From Dissophora ornata (lineage: Eukaryota; Mortierellomycota; Mortierellomycetes; Mortierellales; Mortierellaceae): 19,594 nt of DNA. Below the pieces are notes generated by a model. It saw only the letters and a program-made list of their open reading frames with translations. It made no database searches and was not told the origin of the DNA. This document shows positions 9,979 through 19,062 of the stretch, in pieces. Location of the stretch: positions 1 to 19,594 of the forward strand of contig MU617194.1 of assembly GCA_025201705.1 (NCBI GenBank). The letters run 5' to 3'. Position 1 is the stretch's first letter. Every line of letters starts with the position of its first letter. The position numbers were made by a program, and so were the translations under genes.

Positions 9979-11078
9979 TTAAAGGACAAGGCAGTTCTTG
10001 CCGCTACGACGGGTGCCCTTGGGCTTGGCCAACAACGACGCTCTGGTCGCGCTCTCAAAAACCTCGCGAACGCCCTCTCCTGACTTTGCAGAGCACTCGA
10101 GGTAGTCCCTAGCCTTGATGTGGCGGGCAACTTCCGCACCCTAATATTACCAGTGATAAGACAGCGATAAGACAGCGTTAATAAGAAGGCATACATCCGA
10201 CTGTTCGATGCACAAAGATGGGCTTTTAGTTGCTGTTCTGGCGCTGTAACGTACTCGCTCAGGGGTGACAGGGACCTGGCCGCTCCTCTTCAGCTCCTCA
10301 ACCGTGCGTGCGTCAAATCGAAGGTCTTTCTTGCATGCCACTAGGAGGATGGGAAGTCCGCCGCAAAAGTGTTGGACTTCGGAGAACCACTGCGGTTGTG
10401 AAAGAGGCCAGGAAAAAATATTAGGGCTGTGTTCCGCACATCGTTTTGCAATGTCGTGCGCCGGCTAGAACATGTTCAGTACCTTCTCCTGCACGTTTTC
10501 CAGCGAATCGGGCGAGTCGACGGCGAAGCAGATGAGAATAACATGCGAATCGGGGTAAGAAAGAGGGCGAAGGCGATCATAGTCCTCCTGGCCTATTAGT
10601 CGTCAGAATGACATTAGGTCGTTAGCACTCGATGGCGGGTATCATCTCTGGCGTTTTTTGAGTTTTAAAAAGTCTCGAAGGGCAAGCGCCTTACCGGCTG
10701 TATCCCACAGCGCGAGCTCGACATGCTTGCCATCAACCTCGACATCGGTCACATAGTTCTCGAACACGGTAGGGACATAGATCTAGCATGGTAGCGAAGG
10801 GCCAGATTAGCCAAGGTTCATCATGGGTGACAACCCAGCAACACAAAACGTCTCGATCTTGCAGAGTCGCAAATCAGCAGTGCCATCTACGGTCCTGGAG
10901 ATTAGCATGGCAAGTGGGCGGTGCTGCTCCGCATCATGATGGGCGCTGTAGCGGCGCCAGATAAGGGTAGCGAGCGACTCACCTCAGGGAAGGTTCCCTT
11001 TGAAAAGACGATGAGCAGACAGGTTTTGCCACAGGCACCGTCGCCCACAATAACGAGCTTTCGACGAATTTCGGTCAT
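9979..11078 (-). CDS. rho1: Rho-type small GTPase (Rho1/RhoA)
   Basis: Five exons in transcript order: 11078-10983, 10782-10695, 10592-10483, 10389-10255, 10140-9979. Introns of 200, 102, 93 and 114 nt are GT-AG with matching phases; the product is 196 aa. Rho1 is a membrane-anchored GTP switch that in fungi controls beta-1,3-glucan synthase, protein kinase C and the actin cytoskeleton. Seen here: the P-loop GDGACGKT (12-19) with G14, switch [10 protein letters not shown] with T37, [14 protein letters not shown] with catalytic Q63, the base-recognition [20 protein letters not shown], and a C-terminal CLVL CAAX box with C193. A final leucine predicts geranylgeranylation. The basic GTRRSGKN stretch before the CAAX box should aid membrane binding. 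No defect is visible, so the protein should be active. It could be a Rho1 paralogue such as Rho2; a tree would decide. Confidence 0.96.
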
Positions 11079-11090
11079 TTTGATGGGATC

Positions 11091-11267
11091 CTAGGAGGGG
11101 TGAATGGGGTCTGTGTGGCGTTGGCAGATGGGATGGTTGTTAGTCTCTTAAGCATCGATGCCGAGGGACTGTGGAGAGAGGCTGACAAGAGCCATTGACC
11201 GCAGTCGAGGCTGGCTAGTGGGGTTGGTTCTTCTGGCGATGGTCATCAGGAAGGGGCATCAACATAC
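11091..11267 (-). other. Probable 5'UTR intron of RHO1
   Basis: On the minus strand, a GTATGT donor begins at 11267, a CTAAC branch-like sequence lies at 11143-11139, and CCTCCTAG ends at 11091, 12 nt before the ATG. The signals match those of the coding introns, but no transcript evidence is available. Confidence 0.45.
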
Positions 11268-11437
11268 ATTAGAGGCGCGTTTGGAACGGGCAGTGAGGGG
11301 TTGGTGGAGGGATGGAGGGATGGAGGGATGGAGACGAGGGGGGGTGGGGAGGGAAAGAGCGATGGATGAAAGCAAGGAAGGAAGCGTATACAAAAATGGA
11401 CCCAAATAAAAAAAAGGAGGCTCCGTCAGATGAGTCT

Positions 11438-11441
<4 letters not shown>

Positions 11442-11468
<27 letters not shown>
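11442..11468. repeat. (CA)n microsatellite
   Basis: About thirteen uninterrupted CA units in the RHO1-NUP58 divergent promoter. Confidence 0.9.
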
Positions 11469-11471
<3 letters not shown>

Positions 11472-11823
11472 CGCACTCCTAGGCCCGAATCCTGGATCGA
11501 GCCAAGCACGCCATGCCATGCGATCACGCCGCAGCCCGTGCCGCCCATGCACGCGTGCACGACTCAAGCACGCAGCCCATGACACGGCGGCACCCGACCA
11601 TCAAGAGTCGCGCAGGGCTGCATCATCTCCTGCAGGAACCCCCCTCATCCCTTTTCTTTTTTTTTTCTTTTTGTTTTGTCCTCCGCTGCGCCACCGCTTC
11701 CAATGTGGCCCTGTCTCATCAACAGGAACGCGCATGTCCACCATCCGCCAGGACACGCTTCCTCCCTCCCTCACATCCAACCACATCCAATCCATCAACG
11801 CGCCCTGCTTCGTCGCTGCTAAA

Positions 11824-13824
11824 ATGTCGTTGTTCCAAGGGTAAGCACAGACGCTCCTGTCTGGCCATTGCCATGCAATCGAACAAACCAGCCGCACCTG
11901 CCTGGCGCCACTAACCGCGATGCCTCTCTCCATCCTCTCCATCACTTTGGCTCAGCACTCCCGTCTCGACATCCACTCCCACCTCTACTAATCTCTTTGG
12001 AGGCGCGACATCGACGGCCGCTAATCCTTCTATTCCATTTGGAGCCATTGGATCTGCCACATTGACCACGCCGTCATTATTCGGAGCCAGTACTACGGCG
12101 TCGTCTGCAGCCGCGACATCGACAGCAACAACCACCACGGCGCCCTCGCTGTCACTTATTCCTCCTTTGTTGACAGCAGCTCCATCCACGTCAACTGGAA
12201 CTCTTGCTGGCTCATTGTTTAGTACTCCGAACGCAACAGCGGCGTCCAACGCTCTCATAAATGCCGCAGGAAGGAATGCCCTCAGTGTCTCTTCATTGGG
12301 AACTTCAACGACACCGTAATGGATTAAAGGATTATGGAGATGACTTGAGTTGCCGATCCAAGTTCATAACCTCAGATACTGACATTTTACGGCCTTTACC
12401 CTTGTTCAACTTGTCCCCAGGGCTCTTACGGCAGATACGATCGCGGGATCGACCAAATACACCGAGCTGCCTGCAGATGCCAAAACCACCCTTGATCAAT
12501 TCCAGTAAAGCCAATGAATCAACACAGACAAAAACCGGGATTGAGGTCATCACTTCCGTCCCTCGGCCACAGTATTAACCAGCCCTAATGTCTTTCAATA
12601 GCTTGTTTTTGCAGGGCCAAATCCACCTTTCGACTACACTCACATCGCGGCCGTCTGAATCGCTTGACAAGATTTCCAAGGACACAGACGAGTTGTCCAA
12701 GGTATGTTTTCCCATCCGAGGAAAACTGTCGCGTTTGTATCTTTGAAGCCCTTTGTCGCGACACTAACGCTCCTCATTCACCACGCACTCTGGGCCATGA
12801 CAGAGGCTGGCAACGTTGAACGATGCACTAGACCGCGACACTAAAGTAATTCAGGCCTTGCAGCACAAAGTCGGGCAGGAGCTCAAGCAGGCCGACTCTG
12901 CGGGAAGAATCATTGAAGCATATGCAAATACCTCGCATGCCAACTTCCTCTATGCTGGAAACAACTCTGCGGGACAGTAAGTGAGCTGCGCCTGGACATC
13001 GTTGCGGCAAGCTGGTTTTGGATGCGATGAGCTGGGAATCTTACTGAAAGCACAATGTTCTTCTCATTGCTGCTCCATTAGATATTTTATGGACCAATGT
13101 CAGTCTTTTGAGGAGCAGCTTCGGCAGTTTCGGAGCACGATTGAGGTACGCCATTCGTCATTCATTCAGACCGTTCAATGGTCGCCTCAACGTAAATTGT
13201 GTCGTTTTTGCCTGCAAGGACTTGTGACCAACAGTATTTTCCCCAACGGTCATCATGGTATTAGGAAATTGAGCGTCATCTTGCGTCGTTTGGAGCCAAG
13301 CACCCACAGGCGTCTCATGGTATGTTGTTATCTGATCTCAAAGGTTATCCTATTCACCTGGTACAGGCAGCCTTGAATCACTTTCTCATAGCGCCATCAT
13401 CTCTTGCGACTCTCTAGCGCTGCCAGAAGTTATGAGAAATCAACACGAGGGCTTTTTGGCCGTTGCTGGGCGGGTTGCTACCCTGCATGATGAGATCAAG
13501 GACAAGGAGAAGGCTTATCTTATGTTCCGACGAAAGTACTTTGATGATGACTCGGATCCCTTCCAGACGACGAAACAACGCAAAGTAGATTCTTCACAGT
13601 CCCTTCGAAGCAGCAGCCGACCCTCTGACGGTTTAAGGTCATTCAGGGAAGTTGCAAAAGAAACCCTACGCCCTGGCAGTATCAAGGCACCAGCAGCCGC
13701 ACCACCTGCAACAGCGCCAGTTGGATCCAGTTTCTTTCCACCAACACTGGCCATCGGTTCTGCCCCTACTTTCCCACCTGCTCCATCAACAGGGTTTACA
13801 GGTTTCAGGTTGGGTGGAAAGTAA
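11824..13824 (+). CDS. nup58: Nucleoporin Nup58/Nup49 (FG nucleoporin of the central channel)
   Basis: Eight exons: 11824-11840, 11956-12315, 12421-12504, 12602-12701, 12804-12976, 13082-13145, 13265-13319, 13418-13824. Introns are 97-119 nt, all GT-AG; phases agree and give 419 aa. The protein belongs to the Nup62-Nup58-Nup54 (yeast Nsp1-Nup49-Nup57) coiled-coil complex that lines the nuclear pore channel and binds transport receptors. The N-terminus MSLFQG and residues to about 125 are Ser/Thr/Ala-rich with NLFGG, PFGA and LFGA. Then comes KYTELPADAKTTLDQF, the conserved start of the helical region, and long helices through YFMDQCQSFEEQLRQF, EIERHLASFGAKHP, FLAVAGRVATLHDEI and YLMFRRKYF, which resemble vertebrate Nup58. 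For exon 4 the acceptor at 12600-12601 is chosen because the nearer one at 12613-12614 breaks the frame. The C-terminal 80 residues are Ser/Pro/Ala-rich and contain no FG pair. Confidence 0.9.
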
Positions 13825-13857
13825 AATGCTTTCCGTACTACGGGCCACATTTCATAC

Positions 13858-13863
13858 AATAAA
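13858..13863 (+). terminator. Polyadenylation signal AATAAA for NUP58
   Basis: A canonical hexamer 34 bp after the NUP58 stop codon. Confidence 0.7.
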
Positions 13864-14225
13864 GGGTTGTTTGTCTTGCATGGTTAGGTCTTCAGTGCAA
13901 ATGGTTCGCAATAGATGGCTGTCAAGGACAGACAGGCAGGATCGAGGTAGTTGTTGAACGCACAAGAAGTTTGAAAGGGAAGTGACAAGACATGGGTTTA
14001 CTGCGGACTGGGGTTTTCTATAGGGCTGTAATAAGATCAGGTCAGAGGTGATAAGCTTAGTCAAGGCAAGGAGGGGTTGTTTATTCTGCACAGAGCGGTA
14101 CCTTTGTGGATTCACTCCTTTGGATGCTCCTTAACTCATTAGTCTTTTTAATAAAAATGGCAGATAACGCCGTGGGACAGGTTAGGTTTATCCCGCTATG
14201 AGATTGTGCAGCAGCGATGGAATGT

Positions 14226-14247
14226 ATTGCAGTGCAGGTACTGCAAT
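14226..14247. promoter_or_regulatory. Perfect 8-bp inverted repeat (possible operator)
   Basis: ATTGCAGT and ACTGCAAT are separated by six bases, forming a perfect dyad. The right arm overlaps GTACTGCA, the reverse complement of the TGCAGTAC element repeated about 100 bp downstream. Confidence 0.4.
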
Positions 14248-14332
14248 GCTCGCTCTAGACAAATCCACCGCAAACGACTTTTTTTTACAAAGTGGGGCCC
14301 TACTCTAATTTGTAGTAACCTTGTTGCTCCGA

Positions 14333-14393
14333 TCTGCAGTACACGTTTTCTTCTGCGGTACACGTTTTTTTCCTCTTCTGCAGTACAATACTG
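14333..14393. repeat. Three copies of TCTGCRGTAC plus a dyad
   Basis: TCTGCAGTAC at 14333-14342, TCTGCGGTAC at 14352-14361 and TCTGCAGTAC at 14377-14386. The first two are followed by ACGTTTT. The third runs into CAGTA-CAA-TACTG, a perfect 5-bp inverted repeat at 14381-14393. Upstream of the Mg2+-ATPase TATA box. Confidence 0.7.
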
Positions 14394-14886
14394 TACACAA
14401 CCTCCGATAGATACACCGCTTCTGGTGCATCTCTGTGGAGACAGGATGCCTGGGTCGTTTTAGACGGTCGGGTACTCTGTCCACGCCTGTGATTCGTGGG
14501 GTCTATCCATCTATTTGGCGCTTCGATTTGGAGCATGACGATTGATTGTGCATGCAAGGGGTCGACGGTAGTACGGAACATCGAAATAGCGGCATGTTTA
14601 TCCACCGAACGCGAACGGAGATGGAATTAGGGTGCGAGATGTGGTGAGATGCGGCGAGGCGGGCAAGCGCTGAGTTTCCACGAGGGTGCAAAAAAGATAA
14701 AAAACTCAGTCCACATGGACAGATGAGGCATTTTATTTCCATGTATAGCCAAGCCAAACAATCCACCTCCTCGGCCACAGGTTCTGTTGTATCTCCGCGC
14801 CCGTGCAGACCAACGACAATGCTTATCCGAAGAAAAAAGCGACATTGCTCTCAAGGAGAACAACGAGCCTCACAACTCGGAGCTCG

Positions 14887-14894
14887 TATATAAA
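14887..14894 (+). promoter_or_regulatory. TATA box of the Mg2+-ATPase gene
   Basis: TATATAAA in a locally GC-balanced setting, about 150 bp before the first putative 5'UTR splice donor. Position and sequence suit a core promoter for the downstream gene. Confidence 0.6.
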
Positions 14895-15040
14895 CGAGTG
14901 CGCCAACTTGCCTCGTTTCTCCTTGCCCACCAACCCCTCCTCATCCACACCTGCACCGTGAAAAACACCCCCAGCCCTTCACCTCAATCGTATCCAAGAA
15001 TTGGCGTCGACCTGCCCCCCTATCCCCTCCTCGTCGTTCG

Positions 15041-15148
15041 GTAAGTCGATGGAGTGCCTCTTCCATTGCCGCCAGCCGTTGCCTCCGATATCTCAACAGT
15101 GCGCCGTCTAACATTGACCTGCTCCATCTGCCTCGTTATTGTCTACAG
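15041..15148 (+). other. Probable first 5'UTR intron of the Mg2+-ATPase gene
   Basis: Donor TTCG|GTAAGT at 15041 and acceptor TTGTCTACAG ending at 15148 give a 108-nt intron, the typical size in this window. It lies entirely before the start codon. Confidence 0.6.
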
Positions 15149-15201
15149 TAGCGGCGACCATCAGCAACCGAAACTGCGACTCGATCCTCCGCGTGATCCA
15201 G

Positions 15202-15371
15202 GTACACTTCCTTTAGCCATACCTCTGTATTGCCTGCATACTTTCCCAAGTGTGGTATATCCAATTCGCTGACTTTGATCCTCTCTTTCTCCCGCTCGCT
15301 CCCAACCCACCCACACACCCACACTCTCTCATGTAGTCCTCCCATAAACCACCCTAAGTCGTCTTTTGCAG
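15202..15371 (+). other. Probable second 5'UTR intron of the Mg2+-ATPase gene
   Basis: Donor TCCAG|GTACAC at 15202 and acceptor GTCTTTTGCAG ending at 15371 give a 170-nt pyrimidine-rich intron that ends 21 nt before the ATG. The leader exon between the two introns would be 15149-15201. Confidence 0.6.
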
Positions 15372-15392
15372 CAACGCCCCTCGATCTCTGCA

Positions 15393-18300
15393 ATGTCTTC
15401 CTCTACACCGACAAAGATCAACAAGAACATCGAAGCCCTCAAGGCCAACCATGGCACTGTCTATGGCGATGTGACATCTGTCTCCTCTATTACCTCCGCC
15501 CTCCCTGCCGGCTCCGAATTCGAAGGCGTCCTGCCTCTCAACGACGAGCAGGTCGAGCGTGCCAAGGAAAAGTATGGGAAGAATGTCATCTCCTTTGAAG
15601 ATGACATGTCCTGGTACAAGATCCTTTTCCACGCGAGCGTCCACCCGTTCAACATCCTACTCTGTATCCTCGCTATTGCTACGATCTTTACCGGCAGCAC
15701 TAGTGGAGGCGGGATCATGTTTGTTATGGTCTTCATCTCCACTGCGTTGCGTTTCTGGCAAGAGTGGAAGTCAGCTACCGCAGCCAAGGCCCTCAGGTCC
15801 ATGGTCTCAACCTTGATCACCGTCACCCGTATGTACTCTTGCCCTGAGGACCGCGATCCTACCCCCGAGGATGTGGTCCGTATCATTAACCACGCGACCG
15901 TTAGAATGGATATCCCGATCGAGGATGTCGTCCCTGGCGACTGGGTCCAGCTCTCGGCTGGAGATCTCATCCCTGCTGACGTCAAGATTATCGAATCCAA
16001 AGATCTGTTCATTTCTCAGGCCGCCCTTACTGGTGAGGCCATGCCCGTCGAGAAGTTCAGTGCCTCGTCTGAAGCGATGGCTGCCTGGAAAGGCAACCAG
16101 CAGGACTCCTACGACATCATGGCTAAGGGTGCTGTCCCCATGGATGCCGCTGCTATCTCTGTCGAGAAGAACGACGACGACGATTTGGATAACGCTCCTG
16201 TGACCGAAATTGCGCCGTCAAAGAACTCTTTTAAGCGTGCCGTCTACGCCTGCTTTGGTATCCGATACTTCGACCCCGAGACCTCACTTGATGCTCCCGA
16301 AGTTGGCCTCGATCGTCCTGATATCTGCTTTATGGGCACCTCTGTCGTCTCTGGTACTGCCACTGTCCTGGTCGAGAAGATCGGCGGAGATACTTTCTTT
16401 GGTACAATGGCCAAGGAGCTGACCAAGCGCCGCCCAGAAAATGCCTTCCAATTAGGTGTGCGCAACATCTCCTGGGTCTTCTTTGGCATCATGTTTGTGA
16501 TGGTCCCACCTGTGCTCCTGATCAATGGTCTTCTTCGCAATAACTGGACTGAAGCTGTCCTCTTTGCCTTGTCTGTTGCTGTCGGCCTCACCCCTGAGAT
16601 GCTACCCATGATTGTCAACTCAAACCTCGCCCGCGGTGCCTATCTGATGTCCAAGAAGCGTTGCATCGTCAAGAACCTGGATGCAATCATCAACCTTGGC
16701 TCAATGGATGTTCTCTGCACCGACAAGACCGGAACTCTGACAGACAACAAGGTCATCCTTGTCCGCCACCTCGATTACCACGGAAAGGCCTCAAAGCAGA
16801 CCCTGCAGCTAGCCTTCTTGAATTCGCGCTTCCAGACCGGGCTCAAGAACCTGCTCGATGTCGCAGTCGTCGAGTACTTTGAGAAGACTGCCTCTACCCT
16901 GCCCATGTACGAGTCTATCGGCAACGGCAAGGAGGTTGGGTCTGGCCTGACCCCTGTTGCCGTGACCTTTGCCTCTCGCTACCTCAAGCTGGACGAGATT
17001 CCCTTCGACTTTGTCCGCCGTCGCATGTCTGTCGTCATCAAGGATCTGTCGAGCGATGTTGCTATGATGGTCTCCAAAGGTGCTGTCGAGGAGATGCTCT
17101 CTATCTGCACCAAGATCGTCGTCCCTCGCGGAAGCCAAACCGGCTCTGCCGATATCCAGATGGACTCTGAGGGCGAGAACGTCCCAGCCTTGGACATTCT
17201 TGAACAGACTGAGAGCGACCAGGTTCAGACTCTGACCCCCGAGATGATTGCCCACCTGGTCGAAATGAACAAAGACCTCAATGTCGATGGTATCCGTGTC
17301 GTTGCCGTTGCCTACCGCAACCTGGAGAAGGTCAAGGACAACTACGGCATCTCTGACGAATGCGAGATGGTGTTTGCTGGACTGATCGGCTTTCTCGACC
17401 CTCCCAAGGAATCCACTGGCCCTGCCATCAAGGAACTCATGTCGCTCGGAGTTGAGGTCAAGGTCCTGACTGGCGACTCTGCAGCTGTCTGTCGCAAGGT
17501 CTGCCAGCAAATCGATCTTCCAATCAAGTCTATTGTCACAACTGATGATCTGGTTGGCCTGGACGACGAGCAGATTGCCGAGGTTGCTCGTAATGCCACC
17601 ATCTTCGCCAAGCTGACGCCTCTCCAAAAGTCGCAGGTCATCCGTGCTTTGAAGCGCTCCGATCGCGTTGTCGGCTTTCTCGGAGATGGCATCAATGACG
17701 CCCCTGCTCTGGCCGAGGCCGATGTCGGAATCTCTGTTGACACTGCCACGGATATTGCCAAGGAATCGGCCGATGTCATCTTGCTGGAGAAGTCGCTCAC
17801 GGTCATTGCTGATGCTGTTATCGTGGGTCGTACCACCTACGGAAACACGATGAAGTACATTGTTATGGCTATCTCATCCAACTTTGGAAACGTCTTCTCA
17901 ATGCTCGTTGCCTCCTCTTGGCTGCCGTTCTTGCCCATGCTGCCAATCCACATCCTGGCCCAGAACTTGATTTACGACCTCTCCCAGACGACCATTCCAT
18001 GGGACACCATGGATGCCGAGTTCTTGCAGGTTCCTCATCGCTGGAGCATGAAGTCGATTCTGCGTTTCATGCTCTTCATGGGTCCCTGGTCGTCCCCCTT
18101 TGACATCACGACTTTCCTGTTTATGTGGTTCCACTATAACATCCAGACTCCGCATGATCCCAATGTTACATTGTTCCAGACTGCCTGGTTCGTCGAGGGT
18201 TCATTGACTCAGCTACTGGTCATTCACATTATCCGCACGCCCAAGGTTCCTTTCCTCCAGTCCATGGCTGCCTGGCCCATTGTGACTAGCTCGATCATGT

Positions 18301-18473
18301 TCTCTGCTGTTTCCCTGTCGCTGCCTTTCATTCCTGTCTTCCAGGATCTGCTCACCCTTGCCCCGCTGCCGCCCTTGTACTTTGCTTATTTGATTGGTGC
18401 TCTGTGCGCGTACTTTACTGTTACTCAGATCGCCAAGATGATTTACGTGCGTCTGTTCAAGACCTGGTTCTAA
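15393..18473 (+). CDS. mgtA: Magnesium-transporting P-type ATPase (P3B, MgtA-like)
   Basis: An uninterrupted 1026-aa frame from ATG 15393. P3B pumps use ATP to bring Mg2+ into the cytosol and are best known as bacterial MgtA/MgtB. Motifs: TGEA from T213, GLTPEMLPM in M4, CTDKTGTLT with phosphorylated D444, KGAVEE from K562, TGDS at 693-696 and GDGINDAPAL from G764. The family-specific features are the M4 string followed by NLARGAYLMSKK, the QNLIYDLSQTTIPWD region of M6, RFMLFMGPWSSPFDITTF, and the C-terminal RLFKTWF, all MgtA-like and unlike Ca2+, Na+ or H+ pumps. It is about 120 residues longer than bacterial MgtA (about 900), mainly through an acidic insertion between TGEA and PDICFMGT (about 225-300) and a smaller one in the nucleotide domain (about 576-615). 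The coding region has no introns although its leader probably has two. The membrane it serves cannot be told from sequence. Confidence 0.94.
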   Translation: MSSSTPTKINKNIEALKANHGTVYGDVTSVSSITSALPAGSEFEGVLPLNDEQVERAKEKYGKNVISFEDDMSWYKILFHASVHPFNILLCILAIATIFTGSTSGGGIMFVMVFISTALRFWQEWKSATAAKALRSMVSTLITVTRMYSCPEDRDPTPEDVVRIINHATVRMDIPIEDVVPGDWVQLSAGDLIPADVKIIESKDLFISQAALTGEAMPVEKFSASSEAMAAWKGNQQDSYDIMAKGAVPMDAAAISVEKNDDDDLDNAPVTEIAPSKNSFKRAVYACFGIRYFDPETSLDAPEVGLDRPDICFMGTSVVSGTATVLVEKIGGDTFFGTMAKELTKRRPENAFQLGVRNISWVFFGIMFVMVPPVLLINGLLRNNWTEAVLFALSVAVGLTPEMLPMIVNSNLARGAYLMSKKRCIVKNLDAIINLGSMDVLCTDKTGTLTDNKVILVRHLDYHGKASKQTLQLAFLNSRFQTGLKNLLDVAVVEYFEKTASTLPMYESIGNGKEVGSGLTPVAVTFASRYLKLDEIPFDFVRRRMSVVIKDLSSDVAMMVSKGAVEEMLSICTKIVVPRGSQTGSADIQMDSEGENVPALDILEQTESDQVQTLTPEMIAHLVEMNKDLNVDGIRVVAVAYRNLEKVKDNYGISDECEMVFAGLIGFLDPPKESTGPAIKELMSLGVEVKVLTGDSAAVCRKVCQQIDLPIKSIVTTDDLVGLDDEQIAEVARNATIFAKLTPLQKSQVIRALKRSDRVVGFLGDGINDAPALAEADVGISVDTATDIAKESADVILLEKSLTVIADAVIVGRTTYGNTMKYIVMAISSNFGNVFSMLVASSWLPFLPMLPIHILAQNLIYDLSQTTIPWDTMDAEFLQVPHRWSMKSILRFMLFMGPWSSPFDITTFLFMWFHYNIQTPHDPNVTLFQTAWFVEGSLTQLLVIHIIRTPKVPFLQSMAAWPIVTSSIMFSAVSLSLPFIPVFQDLLTLAPLPPLYFAYLIGALCAYFTVTQIAKMIYVRLFKTWF

Positions 18474-18493
18474 ATGCACAAAGAGTAAGGCCA

Positions 18494-18499
18494 AATAAA
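18494..18499 (+). terminator. Polyadenylation signal AATAAA for the Mg2+-ATPase
   Basis: A canonical hexamer 20 bp after the stop codon, followed by a T-rich stretch. Confidence 0.7.
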
Positions 18500-19062
18500 A
18501 TTTTTTCTCCCCCCTGATCTTTCCCGCCTTTGTTTCGTGCGCCGTGTGGCAAAGAGCGGCAGAGGTCCTGTGTTGGCTTCTTTCGTTCAGAGTGTTGTTC
18601 CTGGGATACAAGTTATCAGACTACATATGCCCCCTTTGCGAGTGAAGGATAGGAGGTGTGATCGTAACTGGTAGGGAGGGTCATCCCTGGCTATGGTGTA
18701 CGGCCTGTTCTGACGAGATTCAATTTATTTCTGGCCTACAACGATTCTACCGTGCCTTTTACTGATACGTTCTTATGATTTACCACTGACCATGCCGTTT
18801 CCCATGCGCCAGATTTAATAAAAGCATTTTCGTATCCGGAGGTTCTTGGCGATGCAGTGAGTGCTATCTTGCCTTGACACTTGCTTCGTCCTTTTGCCAC
18901 ATTCCTATTGACCCGATTTCAGACTGGTCAAAAGGGGGACGCGTGTCAGATCCTCTGTTCTTTTCGATCACAAAAAATACCAAAGAGTTAGTTCGCGGCG
19001 CTGTTTTCTTGTGCATGCGGAGGGTCTTATGGGAGTATACATTTGAGTTGCCCGGTCAACTC

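Larger units (their letters stand above)
11079..11823. promoter_or_regulatory. Divergent promoter of RHO1 and NUP58
   Basis: 745 bp between divergent starts. Besides the putative RHO1 leader intron it holds a GGAT-type repeat (about 11310-11330), a CA microsatellite, and a T-rich stretch near 11660-11675. No independent gene is supported. Confidence 0.6.
13864..14886. promoter_or_regulatory. Upstream region of the Mg2+-ATPase gene
   Basis: About 1 kb with no convincing gene on either strand. It includes a further AATAAA at 14150-14155, the TGCAGTAC element cluster, and then mixed sequence up to the TATA box. The minus-strand frame at 13852-14115 lacks any recognisable domain and overlaps the NUP58 polyadenylation signal. 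Confidence 0.5.

Noticed and set aside
12615..12701. NUP58 exon 4 starting after the acceptor at 12613-12614
   Set aside because: From the phase left by exon 3 this acceptor shifts the frame and destroys the helical sequence; the acceptor at 12600-12601 keeps it.
13852..14115. 87-codon minus-strand frame downstream of NUP58
   Set aside because: No domain, overlaps the NUP58 polyadenylation signal, and has no supporting signals of its own.
15366..15392. In-frame upstream extension of the Mg2+-ATPase from a TTG
   Set aside because: It would cross the TTTTGCAG splice acceptor ending at 15371 and uses a non-ATG start; the ATG at 15393 suffices.
16809..17627. 272-codon minus-strand frame within the Mg2+-ATPase
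   Set aside because: It is the antisense shadow of a highly conserved P-type ATPase coding region.
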